Assembly: GCA_021030915.1 (NCBI GenBank)
Contig: JAGEMR010000053.1
Location: 62,001 to 126,000 of the forward strand
DNA from: Astrothelium macrocarpum
Taxonomy: Eukaryota; Ascomycota; Dothideomycetes; Trypetheliales; Trypetheliaceae
Direction: 5' to 3'
DNA length: 64,000 nt
Position numbers and translations under genes: made by a program. Of the stretch, positions 11,690-23,082 are shown one piece after another. Under the pieces are notes generated by a model. That model saw only the letters and a program-made list of their open reading frames with translations. It was not told the DNA's origin and did no database searches. Position 1 is the stretch's first letter. Every line of letters starts with the position of its first letter.

Positions 11690-12425
11690 GTACGAAGGCT
11701 GGAATGCCTTGCTAGACGCGTGCATTGCTGACGGCGCACCGTCATACGTAGCCGGCGACTCTTCCCTCAACTTTGGAAGTTTCTAATATAGAGAGGTCGT
11801 CCCCGAGGATTCAATGAGGCGTGTCGCAGCGTATCTTGAACCTCTTGGAGTGAAGTGGAGGAGAGAATCAGGGCTGTGCATGTACCAGATGGTGGTTCAT
11901 GGAGTCTGCGGGCATGCTATCGAGTAGGGGGGAGGGTGTTTGCGCATCATGGGACGGGTAAGGAAAGGTTGGGTTTGACGATGGATGCGGATGTGGCGGG
12001 TTTGTGGCGAATGTTGCAGTGGATGAGGAGGAGTGGATCAGAGGCATGTGCGTGGTAGATTCCGGGGAGAGGTGCATGATGTTGTGCTAACTTGTGGCGT
12101 AGTTTGTGGAAATCGAGAGAGCATCAAGGAGACTGCGGCGACTTTCAAGGAAGTTAACGGAAGAGAGCCCTGGCTCCAATGTCAAGGCTTCGTCGATGAG
12201 CAAAAGAAATCCATTGGGCAGTTGAAGGGCGAGAAGCTGTGCAGCTTTGCTCTCGTGCGTTTGTATTATACTTGGATCATGATTGGGAACCTAAAGATTA
12301 TGCTGAAGAATTTTGTGAATGATCGATACCCGAACACGATACCGACAGATGTTGCTCAATTCTATAAACAGAAGAAGCAAGGTGCCAGCGACCCTGAGAC
12401 CGGGCCGAAGATAATTTTTTGTTGA
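11690..12425 (+). pseudogene. NmrA-like NAD(P)-binding oxidoreductase, pseudogene
   Basis: Pieces in three plus-strand frames line up in order as the middle and C-terminal parts of a fungal NmrA-like or isoflavone-reductase-like protein: a PSYVAGD segment near 11740, YLEPLGVK near 11840, AVHVPDGGSW near 11870, a DADVAG segment, and then an intact C-terminal stretch with CGNRESIKETAATF and LYYTWIM ending at 12425. The pieces are separated by an in-frame TAA near 11784 and by at least three apparent single-base losses: near 11850 in a G pair, near 12005 in a T run and near 12060 in a G run. No N-terminal GxxGxxG motif is visible. The number of breaks plus a true nonsense codon makes a dead gene more likely than an assembly problem. 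Confidence 0.66.
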
Positions 12426-15400
12426 CGACTCAAGGATAATGCCAGTAATACAAAGCACAAATGATCACGGTCAAAGTTGCCTTTGCGTATTTGCGACATC
12501 CAGATATTGTTTCAAAGTACAAATGCAAATGGCATTACACATTTTTGAGGTGATTGTACTTGTCCAGAATGACTGTTGTAGAATGTCTTTTTCTTTCGTG
12601 ACAAAGACAATACCTGCTCTGTGTCATATTCTTCACAGTCATATTTGAGATTGGGTTCAGGGTAATTGGTCCCGTAGCGTCTCCACCGGCCATGTCATGC
12701 ATGCATCATGGGTCCCGGAAGTGATCTTTGTCAAAGCAATGCCGGCACCGCGTATCAACGAATACGGTACGCCGGCGTCGCTCCATTAAGAAGATTGCAC
12801 ATACATATGCGGATAAAGCTGGGGAAAGCTTGCAAAGAATTTGACGGCTGCAGTTCTATTTTTGAGCAGGTTAGCCGAGCGAAAATAGCCGATCGCACAT
12901 ATAAATGTTAGGAATGTTTTCCACTGGAAATACAAAATCATCTCTATAGGGCAGAGTACGTGATTGTATCGGATTAATATGGGCCAAGTAAATGCCAGAG
13001 CGGGAGCACTTGACAAGGTTGACAGATTTACAAAGGTCAGGACTAATGGACATTAACATGAACAATAAGCATGAAGAAAATCAAGAACCGCAGAAAATCG
13101 GGTCTGTACTCGGTCGCAATGATTTTCGCCCGTATTTATCCCATGAAACCATCATAGGGAGTTGATAAGATTATTTCGGGATTCTTCGTAGACTATACGG
13201 ATGTTTTTCGGATAGCAGTCGAAAAAGTGGTGGATAACTTATTCCCTGGTCAAGTATAGCAGCGTTCAGGTGTATGGCTTTCAAAGAATTGATCTGCTGG
13301 GGACATTCACTAAAGTAGAAGCTCCACTGCCAGATTACGCGTGTGACGAAAACTTTGTTGGCCCGACTGTGGGGAAGCCGTGTGGCTGGCGCTCCATTGT
13401 TCCAATGAACATGCTACCAGACTATGAATGTACTATCGGCCATCAAGGACCTGGTCGATCATTGGATAATCACATTTTTCGGGCAATGTACCGACCGTTG
13501 ACTCACACACAGCTCGTACCTGTGCTATACAGTGATATACGGGTTTCAAGAGAAATAAGGTTGAAACTTCCACGCAGGCGGACAAGTGGAGACCGAGCAA
13601 GATTCCAAAATTGTTTGTCGGCGTTCTCCGTTCAAGTTCGGAACAAAGACCTTTAGTTGATCCAGGTTATGCCAGATGTTGGGTCGATTCAGCAAAAGGG
13701 ATCGTCCCAAACAATCATGTTTCAGAATCAAACCCTGCTGTGCCTGATTAGTCTGCGCGGCTCTGGTAATGTTAGATGGTACGTCATGGATCATGGTCAT
13801 CTCAACATCTCAAACAAGCAAAGGGGAATTTCGAAAATGTTGTGTAATTTCTTAATTTGGTTGCATTGTTCGAGCTGTAGATCATGGCAATCTGGCCGAA
13901 TCCACTGTTTACGGGAAGACCCTGATGTGTTGGCACTAAGGTTTAGGAGGATTTTTTACGGTCGCAAGATGGCGAAAAGATGTGCAGTCGATCGCATGGT
14001 CACAATTGGCATGATCGGGTACCTTGTACCTGTAGGTCAGCAAGGCGGGTGAGCAAACGGCTTCCGAGGTACGAGCCATCCACGGCATTGTTGCTTTCTC
14101 ACATAGAGTTTTTGGACTGCGATGAGGCCTGCACGTCATCGCCGAATTAGGATGCTCAGGCTGAGTAGGGATTTTTTAGGCCAAGCGAAAGCCGGTGGCG
14201 TCGCTTCGTCAAACTGCAGAGTGGTTCATCCCGCGGGACGGGCTGAAGCGCCCCAGGCGATTTTCCAAGCACCCCAGCGATTTGCCTAGACCTAGGCAGG
14301 ACTAGTCTCTGCGGAACACACCTTAAAAATACGCTGGGCGGCAAAGCAATCTGGCCGCACGTGCGGCAAGTTGCCTATGGAAGGCCACATCATCGGCCCA
14401 AACAGATTGGGGGTCGGCTTTGCGCCTCCGCGTAATGTTTTGGGTCGGTGGCGCCTTGGTTACAACAGACATGGGCGTTCGATTTTTCCGGATAAGTGGG
14501 CAAGGTCGATCAACGCATGACTGCAGCTTACTTTTGGTGTCGCAGATTTTTGAAGAGTGTGGTGACTGCAATGGCTTGGCGGTTGCTAATTTGAAGCTTT
14601 TTGTGGCTGAGAGAAGTGTCGCTCAGCCTGTTGCGGACAGGGACGCATTTGTCTCTGCTCAAAGCAGAAACCGGGTCTGAGGAAAGTCATAACGTTCCGG
14701 GAATAGCTTCCCGGGAAATAAAAGATAATTTGGGGATGAGTGAAGACGCAGAGGTGAGATTAGGTCACATCCAATTCGTGACGTGGTACGCGGCGGCTTT
14801 CCTTCCTGCATGGCACCTACGCTCCTGCATAGAGTCATGGTTGGAGGACATCGATGCACCAAGATGCTGACGGGCGTTGTACCTTAGCCGCGTCGCCTGG
14901 GATCGACCTGAAGTGCTTGCAATTATATGCGCGCACTCCGCTCCCCCAGCTTCCCGGACCAGCTCTAAGCCAGATGGCTTATCAGCGATTCTGAGTCTGG
15001 TCGCCCTGCAGTCCATCTCCCGTAGACTAGTCCCGTTTAGCATATAATAAGGAAATAAGAAAAAAAAAATAATACAGCTGTTGCTCCTCTTGCCGGTTTT
15101 CTCGTAATGGAGGAGCGGCTTACCCGAAGAGACAGCTTGTTGCCTACGCGCATGTTGTCACTTGGTTGGGAACAAATTGGGTGTAATAAACCATTTTATT
15201 GCAGAATGCCGTGAAAGTTTCGCGAAATTGCAGGCCTGGGAGTTTTCAGAAGGTATCCATGGTAGCGATATGGTAGCGATGGCACTGATGGCAGCGTGAT
15301 GGGAAGGGTTGGATGTCTTCATCTATAACCTGGTTCGAGAGTCTCCTCAAGGTGTCGACAGGATCTCTTTTTCGACGTGCACATTGTGGGTAATGGTCGA

Positions 15401-16803
15401 CAGATGTTGTACCAGGCTGCCTTATGCAAAGCGCTATTCGGCGAGGCAGGCAAGCGTCGGCAAACCGTTACGGGGGACATGGTCAGTGGGGGTGCAGAAA
15501 AGCGCTGGCTGCAGTGAGTATCACACGGCAGCTCCCCAGCTGGTCTCGGTGCAGGCTCGCGGACAGGTGTTTTCATGTAGGGAGCGGAGGCTTTGACCAG
15601 TGCACGAGAATGCCGGAGCCGGGACTGGGCGCTGGAGGAAATGGGCCTGGAGACTAAGCTTTCTCTGATTGCCTTTCGCTAGCTGCACGCGGGCGCCGGT
15701 GCTTGTGGGCGGAGTCGAAACCCGAGTCGTCCAAGAAGGCTGGTTAGGTCCCAAGAGTCAGCATGACACGACAGCGCATGAGAGGCTCGGACGTTTGGGC
15801 AGGGGGCGAGCTTTAGCGTCCCAAACGCCATCTTCGCCCTGGCGTGCAGAAAAGTAGCTGGGTACCTGTCCCTTGTACCTTATCTTAACTCTGGAAAGCG
15901 GGCACGTCGGAGCCAGCCGCCTCGTTCCTTCTGGAAGCGACAGATCTGTGACAGCGCCCAAAACATCTGCACCCGCTGCATGCCCTCTTGCGCCCCGCCC
16001 CGCGAGCATCCTGGGCCCGCTTTTTTACACCTGGGCGAGTCACCAGCCCAGCCGGCCACTGCATCGACGGACACGAAGGGACACGCACGCACACGCACAC
16101 ACACGAAAGGGCAAAGAGAGGGACAGCCACGGGGGGGAGACGGGCGGCAGGGAGGACGGGGGCACTGGCGACAGGCAGGCAGGACAGGCGCGGCAAGGGG
16201 CACTCACAGAGGGCAGAGGCTGATGCCGCATCACGGCATCGGGACGAGCGGTGGTGTCTGTCTGGCTGGGCAGGCGGGCAGGGATGGCTGAGAGGGGGCT
16301 ACTCTAGCGTGGGCGATTGCTCGAGATCGTTGCACCCCAGCATCCCTGCGCGCCGCACCCTCGCACGCCTGGGGCCCTGGTACGCTGGCCCGCCCATACA
16401 ACGGCCTGCTGCAAAACGCACTTTACCGAAGTGTGACCGTGCGGTGGTGCTCGATGTCCTGGGTTAGGGGAGTTGGCGGTCGACGGGCGTGTGGACGGGT
16501 TGCGAGCCTGCCCTCAGGCGCTCCAGTTTCTCCTCTCTCTCGCCTCTGCTCGCGCTGTCCAATCTTCCAGACCATCTTCTCCTCCTCCAGCCTGCCCCAT
16601 CCAGCACCTCCCCCACGCACGCTCTGCACCCTCATCCATCCTGACACCAGTCCATCGCTCAGCGTCAGTAGTATACACGCCGCAGGGCAACCTTGCTTCC
16701 GCCCCAGCCAGGCCGACGGCTTGCCGTTGAGCGTGACGTTGCTCTCCGCCCCCTATCGTGCGTGAGATTGGCAATTGTGCCTGTCGTCGATTTATTTTCC
16801 GGC
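12426..16803. other. 4.4 kb without recognisable genes; long upstream region of CYC8
   Basis: Many short open frames but none with a recognisable domain. The distal part is AT-balanced. From about 14.1 kb the G+C content rises, and 15.0-15.06 kb holds an A10 run. A CA-rich microsatellite lies near 16080-16110 and a pyrimidine-rich tract at about 16500-16700 just before the CYC8 start, as is common for long fungal promoters and leaders. An 11-base tandem duplication (ATGGTAGCGAT twice) sits at 15259-15280. Confidence 0.5.
14354..14367. promoter_or_regulatory. Perfect 14-base palindrome with CACGTG core
   Basis: GCCGCACGTGCGGC is fully self-complementary and centres on CACGTG, the site class bound by bHLH factors. 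A second inverted repeat, TGCCTAG-AC-CTAGGCA, lies 56 bases upstream at 14283-14298. Both are 2.4 kb from the CYC8 start, so any regulatory role is uncertain. Confidence 0.3.
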
Positions 16804-19800
16804 ATGGCTCACCATCAACCCTCGCCCACCGCGGGCCTTCATCCCCATCATGGCATGCCGAATGGCCATGTTGCGATCCAGCAGCAACAGCCGCCCAGGA
16901 ACGTCGCACAGTATCTGACTCAAACCAATGAGGCAGTCTGGCTTCAGATTGGTATATAATATGCTCATCATGTTGACTCTACTTCGCGCCTTGCTCTAAC
17001 CAACACTGTAGGCCAGTTGAACGAAATGATGGGCGACCTGGATAGTGCTACGGAGGCTTTTGAAAACGCGTTGCGCCATAACGCCAGCTCCATCCCGGCA
17101 ATGCAAGCCATCTCGTGCATCCTTCGTACCAAGGACCAATTTCCTGCTGCTGTTGAGTATCTTAGGAATATACTGAAGCTGGAGCACAACAATGGAGATA
17201 CGTGGAGTAGCCTCGGTAAGTCATCCACCATGTTGTTTAAGCTCAGTTGCTGACTTTGCAGGCCACTGTTACCTCATGATGGACGACCTCCAGCAAGCAT
17301 ACTCTGCATATCAACAAGCATTATATCATCTTCAGGATCCCAAGGTATGCAAGTTTTGTAAGGCGCTTTTGTAATAATATTTTCTAACCATTATTGAAGG
17401 AGCCCAAGCTCTGGTATGGCATTGGCATCTTGTATGATCGTTACGGATCATTGGAGCATGCCGAAGAGGCCTTCTCCCAAGTTATGCGCATGGAGCCTCA
17501 TTTCGAGAAAGCTAATGAGATTTACTTTCGCCTCGGTATAATATACAAGCAGCAACAAAAATTTCAATCCAGTCTTGAGGTTAGTCTGGACAGCCTCTGC
17601 ATCAATTTCACGCTAATTCCGAATGTAGTGCTTTAGATATATCGTGACTGATCCACCCCGCCCGCTTACCGAGGAAGACATTTGGTTTCAAATTGGGCAT
17701 GTGCACGAACAGCAAAAGGACGTAAGCTCATCCTGATTCCGAACAAGTGTAACGCCTTTTTGACTGTATATAGTACGAAGCAGCTAAAAACGCCTATCGT
17801 CGGGTCCTGGATCGGGATGCAAATCATGCCAAGGTTCTACAGCAACTCGGATGGTTATATCATCAACAAAACTCGAGCTTCACAAGCCAAGAACAGGCCA
17901 TCGAGTACCTGGAGAAATCCGTCAACTCAGGCAAGTTACCGTTTTCTTGGCATCACGTCTCCCGGCTGTGCCTCAACTGACAGGTCTGCATAGATGGACA
18001 AGACGCACAGAGCTGGTACCTCCTTGGGCGTTGCTACATGTCACAGCAAAAGTATCCAAAGGCTTATGAAGCCTATCAGCAAGCAGTGTACCGTGACGGT
18101 CGCAACCCAACCTTCTGGTGCTCGATCGGTGTTTTGTACTATCAGATCAATCAGTACCGCGATGCGCTTGATGCATATAGCCGTGCCATCCGTTTGAATC
18201 CAAACATTTCCGAAGTTTGGTACGACTTGGGCACCTTGGTAAGTTTGCAACCTGCTGTGCAATCACTTGTACTACCCAGTGCTCACAAATCTGCAGTACG
18301 AGTCTTGCAACAATCAAACAAATGATGCACTTGACGCATATCAACGTGCCGCTGATCTGGATCCATCCAATGTGCATATCAAGGCACGACTTGCTCTTCT
18401 TCGCGGTCAACCCACCACCGGCTTGCCCAACCAAGGAAGTGCACCTATGCCACAGGACGTACATCCACAAACATATCAACCCACCGCCATGAGTGGTCCT
18501 CCTGGTCCTCAATGGGGTTCTCATGCTCCCAGCCAGCCAGCTCAAGGTCCACCACCGCCACTCGGAGGTAGTGGAGATTGGAGCCGTAGACTAGCGGATA
18601 TTCAGAATCCTCAAATGCCACCTCAGAACATTCAAGGATATGATCATAGAGATGGCACTCGCCCAGGTGGTCCTCCTCGTCAGCCAAGTCCCCGATCAGA
18701 TCAAATGCGACCGTATGGGGAACCTCACCGACCAAATCCTCCCCCACATCGAGGTCTTTCTCCCTCGCCCAGGGCTCACAATGCCGCCCCTCCACCAGCT
18801 TATGGGGCTCCACCAGGCCAAGCGCCTCCACCAAGTCAATATCAACAGCAAGAAACCCGTCGAGTTGACAATCCCAATTATAGTGGGGCTGCAGGCCGTG
18901 TGCCACCCTCGCCAGCTAATGGTATGAATGGTATGAATGGTCCTCCCCCAGGTCAGGGACCAATGCCGCCCTACGGTGCTCGTAGCTCTCCCCCGGAAGT
19001 GCGTCCCATAGTCGAGAATAATGCCTCTTCTCCTGGTTCGGGGTATTCCCGTCCATTATACCACCATCCATCGAACCCCACCGGACCCAGCGGCATTGCA
19101 GGTGGTGCTCCCGTTCCGCCATCAGCTGCCACTGCCGCGGCAGAAGCCGCAGCTGCGCGTGAAAAAGAGGATCGTCCACCCACTGCTCCACCCAAGCGCC
19201 ACCGCGAATGGGAAGACGAACCTCCCTATAAAAAGCCCAGCACCGAGGAAAACCGCGGGCCCCCTTCCAACCCGGACATGCACAACCCTTACTCCCGCCG
19301 TAACTCCCCCAACGAGCGCAAACCCCCCAGCCCGGGCCGCAGCCCCAGCGATCTCCGCCGCCAAGACGACCAACGCCGCGCCAACGACCACTACCACCCC
19401 TCCGAAGCCGCACACCACCCGCCGAGCCTCCCCAGCATGCAAGCAGGGCCAGGCCAGCACCTCCAGCACAGCAGCCCGCACATGTCCGGCCCGCTCTCGG
19501 GTCCGCCATCCGCCACCTCGGGCGCGCCTCCCCCGCCCCCACCACCGCCGTCGCACGCCGGGCCGCCGCCGCCCAGCCAGGTGCAGACGCCGACCAAGGA
19601 GGAGGTGCGCGATCGCGATGGCGGCGCCGGCGGGCCGCTGTCGGCGGGCGTGCGGCCGACGTCGCGTACGCGCGATCTCCATGAGCCCGCGGCGCGCAAG
19701 ATGGAGGTTGATGAGGATTATGATGATGATGGACCGGTTGAGGAGGAGAAGAGGGTTGGGGCGGTGACGAGTAGTCGGAGTAGTCCGAAGGGTGCGCCGA

Positions 19801-19874
19801 ATGGGGCGGGTGCTGGCGCGCCGAATGGGCTGGGGATTGGGGGGGAGAGGGCGAAGGTGGAGAGTGCGGCTTAG
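16804..19874 (+). CDS. CYC8: General transcriptional corepressor CYC8/SSN6, TPR protein
   Basis: Subunit of the Tup1-Cyc8 corepressor, which is recruited by DNA-bound repressors in the nucleus. Eight exons (16804-16951, 17012-17215, 17262-17344, 17400-17579, 17629-17721, 17774-17930, 17994-18238, 18297-19874) join in phase to 895 residues. After a Gln/Pro-rich start come about ten tetratricopeptide repeats (residues about 40-410), with typical segments such as WYGIGILYDRYGSLEHAEEAF and YYQINQYRDALDAY. The rest is a long Pro/Gly/Ser-rich disordered tail with poly-Pro runs, a basic KRHREWEDEPPYKK patch near residue 670 (possible nuclear signal) and an acidic end. Intron 6 (17931-17993) has a GC donor (AG|GCAAGT). 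A long GC- and pyrimidine-rich upstream region suggests an extended leader. Confidence 0.95.
17931..17993 (+). other. GC-AG intron in CYC8
   Basis: Donor AG|GCAAGT and acceptor GCATAG. The phase (1 plus 2 bases forming an Asp codon) and TPR alignment leave no GT alternative. The rest of the donor is a perfect match to the consensus, as expected for functional GC donors. Confidence 0.85.
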
Positions 19875-20642
19875 ATTTTGGGGGGGGGGGTTTCAAAAGT
19901 TGTTTATATGTTTGGGCGGTGGTGTGAGATGGGGGATGGTGGCTTGTTGGTGTGGTGAGATGGGGATTGGTGTTTGAGGTGGGTGATGGATGGTTGATTC
20001 TTTTGATTGAATGTGACTCGGATAGAGATTAGGGACTCGTGCTTTTTCTGCTTCTGATTTTCGTGCCTTTCTATAGGGTTCCGAATCGATACATATACCG
20101 CTTTAAGAAAGAGTTGTGACTTAGCTTAGGCAGCTTCAGATAGTGTGTATAGTTATGATGAGCTTATGAAACCGAATACGTGCTCTGTATTGTAGATTAT
20201 AGATAAGGATTCTGGAAATCTGCGGGACTTTGAAGTATAATCAGAACGTGTTTTGATCATTCTTGTAAATCCTAAAAATAGAGACACCGGCCGATTTGAT
20301 TATGGTCAAGTCGATGCGCTGCACCTTGAAGTCTGATATGTAGATAATTACCTGACTTTTGGATTTGTTACCCAAATAGGAAACATGAACTTCCTCAGTG
20401 ACGGCTATGAAAAGGGGAATGTGCAACAGCCTTCCTAGAAATGTACAGAATGGAAAACATTAATCTGAGACCCGGCCGTAACGCATTACGAACGCTCTCA
20501 CGCACAATCCAATCGCAGTTCCTCTCTTTCTTTCCAGAACTTTCCATCTGCCCCTTCCCACTTGTTCCAGAACTAGTGAAAACCCAAAACAACCCCATTA
20601 TCTCCCTCATAAACACACCCCAGCCCGATTCAAACCCAAAAA
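19875..20642. other. Convergent 3' spacer
   Basis: Lies between the stop codons of the CYC8 gene (plus) and the membrane protein gene (minus). Starts with a run of ten G just after the CYC8 stop. No gene recognised; terminators and poly(A) sites of both genes must lie here. Confidence 0.5.
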
Positions 20643-22571
20643 TCATCCCAAACCCAGCCAACCCCCCCACCCCCTCTCCCTCTCCTCGCTCCCCGCAAAC
20701 CTCCTCTCCTCCTCCTCCCACACCGCCCTCTCCACCCGCCTCCTCGCATTCCACGCACGCACAAACCGCCACACCTCCGCATCCGCCATATGCCACGCCT
20801 CCGCGGCCGCCCTCACCCTCAACGCCTCCACCCTCGCAGCCCCTTCCCCCTTTGCACCACCACCACCAACCCTCCCCTTGATCTCCTCCTTCGCCCGCTC
20901 CAACGCGCTCCTGCCCCCCTCCGCAACCACCACCCCGGCAGCCCGCGCCAACACCAACTCCTGACTGTCCAGCTCCGCCCGACTCGGCGCCGGCGCCAGC
21001 GGTTTTGGCCGCGCGACCGCCTCCCGCGGCGCGGGCACCGGCGACCCGCGCCGCCCGTCGTCGACGGGCGCGTCCGGCAGCGTGAAGCCCAGCTGCCACG
21101 CGAGCTCGGCGCTCCACTGCTCGCTGCCCAGCGCGTAGTGCGACGCAGCGGAGCTACTGCTGCTGCTGGTGGCGGAGAACGGCTCGGGGGTGAGCCATAG
21201 CGAGTGTGCCGCGCCGTAGTCGCCCGCGACGATGTCCTTGAAGCGCAGTGCGCGCACGGCGGCGCTGGCGCCGTGGCCGATGAGTTGGGTCGTGGCGGCT
21301 GTGAGCCAGGGGTTGCGTGGGTAGGTGGCGCGGCGGAGGAGGCGCGTGGAGAGGGTGGGTGTGTGGTGGAGGAGCGAGGTTAGTGTGTATGGGTGGGGGA
21401 CGAGGCCGAGGGTGAAGGTGTCGGTGGCGTTTTGGTAGGTCGAGTGGAGGGTGAGTGGGAGGGGGCGGGTGGCGACGCAGGGTTGGCATTTGGGGGTGTT
21501 GGGAGGACAGGAGGCGGGGATGGGTGTGTCAGGGCATTGGGTGAGGTTGCGGGCGAGGGAGAGGAGGGGTGCGTGGAGCGCGGTGGTGGGATCTTTGTGG
21601 AGGGGCGTATTGATGGCGATGCCAGAGGGGTAGGAGGATTGCCAGGTGGTGTGGAGGTGGGAGTTGATGAGTTGCGGGAGGAGGGAGATGTGGAAGTTGG
21701 GACTGGGAGATTGAAGGGTGTTGGCGATGTGCGTGTACATTTGCGCAATGATGGGAGGGTCGTAGAGGGCGATGCTGTTGGGTTGGGATTCGATTCGAAG
21801 GGAGTCGGGGAGCACGTCTGTGAGGGTTTTGGCAGCTTGAATGTCGGAGTGGTTGAGCGCATCTTTGACTGCTTGGTTGACTGCCGCTTTCTCGCCGCAA
21901 ATTAGACTGTTCTTCAAGCCGTCAAATGTTAGGAGGTCGGGAAATTCGCCGCGGCGTAGGAATGACAGGATTGGATCGGTGGAATGAGCCATTGGAAATG
22001 TCAACCAATCTGCTAGGATACCAGTTCCCATATGACCCCATGCCAACATGCGCGCAAGCTCGACCTCAAGCTTAGGCTTCAATTGTAGTCTGCGAAGTTC
22101 TCCGTAGAGTTGATTGCTCATCGCTTCGGGCCTGCCAAGGATGACGGGTTTGAATCCTTGCGCCCACCATGCTCTTCGCCAGGTGAGCAGCAGCTCGTGC
22201 TCGGCCCTTTCCGTTGCCTCGTCTCCTTTGGTTGGAGGATCATAAAAAGTGTATATATACGGCCGAGGAGGTTGTGGAGGTAGCACTGCGCGATTCTCAT
22301 CGAGGGTGATGATCGAAGAGAAAGGATTTCTCCATTTCCAGTCCGTGTACCAATGTGTTTCTCCCGCGGTACTATTTGCCTGCTCTTCTGGAGGTTTGTG
22401 CGACAATGGCCTAAAAGGATTTTTCGGTAATGGCAATGAATCAGGAAGTTTGGGGATAATCAGGCCCGAGTTCTCGAGTCGTTGCGACGCAGGCGTAGGC
22501 AATAATATTAGCGTCACGACTATGAGAAAGATGAAAGCAAAGACTGCTTGGAATCGTCGCGGAAGGAGCAT
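20643..22571 (-). CDS. Type II membrane protein, conserved in fungi, unknown function
   Basis: Single exon of 642 codons starting at 22571. The N-terminus has a few basic residues (MLLPRRF) and one strong hydrophobic span (residues about 8-28, AVFAFIFLIVVTLILLP), then a long lumenal-type domain with several N-glycosylation sequons and Cys residues. This is the layout of Golgi or ER type II proteins such as glycosyltransferases. A segment near residue 105 (YIYTFYDPP) and a following Trp/Arg-rich stretch are the most distinctive parts; a DxD motif is not obvious. The last 150 residues are Ala/Arg/Glu-rich, with a Ser run and probable helices. I think it belongs to an uncharacterised fungal family with glycosyltransferase-like placement, but I cannot name it. 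It is convergent with CYC8. Confidence 0.75.
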   Translation of the reverse strand: MLLPRRFQAVFAFIFLIVVTLILLPTPASQRLENSGLIIPKLPDSLPLPKNPFRPLSHKPPEEQANSTAGETHWYTDWKWRNPFSSIITLDENRAVLPPQPPRPYIYTFYDPPTKGDEATERAEHELLLTWRRAWWAQGFKPVILGRPEAMSNQLYGELRRLQLKPKLEVELARMLAWGHMGTGILADWLTFPMAHSTDPILSFLRRGEFPDLLTFDGLKNSLICGEKAAVNQAVKDALNHSDIQAAKTLTDVLPDSLRIESQPNSIALYDPPIIAQMYTHIANTLQSPSPNFHISLLPQLINSHLHTTWQSSYPSGIAINTPLHKDPTTALHAPLLSLARNLTQCPDTPIPASCPPNTPKCQPCVATRPLPLTLHSTYQNATDTFTLGLVPHPYTLTSLLHHTPTLSTRLLRRATYPRNPWLTAATTQLIGHGASAAVRALRFKDIVAGDYGAAHSLWLTPEPFSATSSSSSSAASHYALGSEQWSAELAWQLGFTLPDAPVDDGRRGSPVPAPREAVARPKPLAPAPSRAELDSQELVLARAAGVVVAEGGRSALERAKEEIKGRVGGGGAKGEGAARVEALRVRAAAEAWHMADAEVWRFVRAWNARRRVERAVWEEEERRFAGSEERERGWGGWLGLG

Positions 22572-23082
22572 TTGTTGCTAGATTGGGTATAATGATAAAA
22601 GTCGCATTGGATAAATATCCTGAATCCACTGATGTACGGGACTTTGGAAGGAGGCGAAGTGTTTTGCGCAAGAGCATGCGTACACACCGGAGAGCAGCGT
22701 TGATATTACATTGTCACCCATACCAGGCCTGGGCCCTTATCAAAAAGGTGCCACCATGGGGCTCATCGTGGGGCGATGATGCGAAAGATGGACCAGGGCT
22801 TGTTACAGAAAAGAAGCACGCAGGGTCCGTGGCACGAATTGCATGCCAAGCTTTTGCCAAGACCAATCGCGAAATCTGGCTGCTCCGTCATCGGAGCATT
22901 TGTTTTGCTGTCCACTACTAATATTCTTGTGTCTGCGAGGTATGAATTTCTACCCATTGACTCACCGCAAAGCTCTTAAACATAACACTTTTTTTTGTTT
23001 CAAAAAATTGACCCTTCTATTATTCACATCAGATAAGCTTTAATTAACCTGCACAGTCAATTGCTTGAAATAGCTTTTTCGC
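22572..23082. promoter_or_regulatory. Divergent promoter region between the membrane protein gene and LYS2
   Basis: 510-base spacer between two divergent starts. It should hold both promoters. No clear TGACTCA-type amino-acid control element was found by eye. Confidence 0.4.

Noticed and set aside
16080..16110. CA-rich microsatellite as a CRISPR-like or mobile-element signal
   Set aside because: It is a simple dinucleotide tract with no spacers or terminal repeats; CRISPR arrays are not expected in a fungal nuclear genome.
15988..16467. 159-codon plus-strand open frame upstream of CYC8
   Set aside because: Lies in GC-rich, CA-repeat-containing sequence with low-complexity translation in all frames, so an open frame is expected by chance.
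18916..19896. 326-codon minus-strand open frame
   Set aside because: It is the antisense of the GC-rich, Pro-coding last exon of CYC8 and has no motif.
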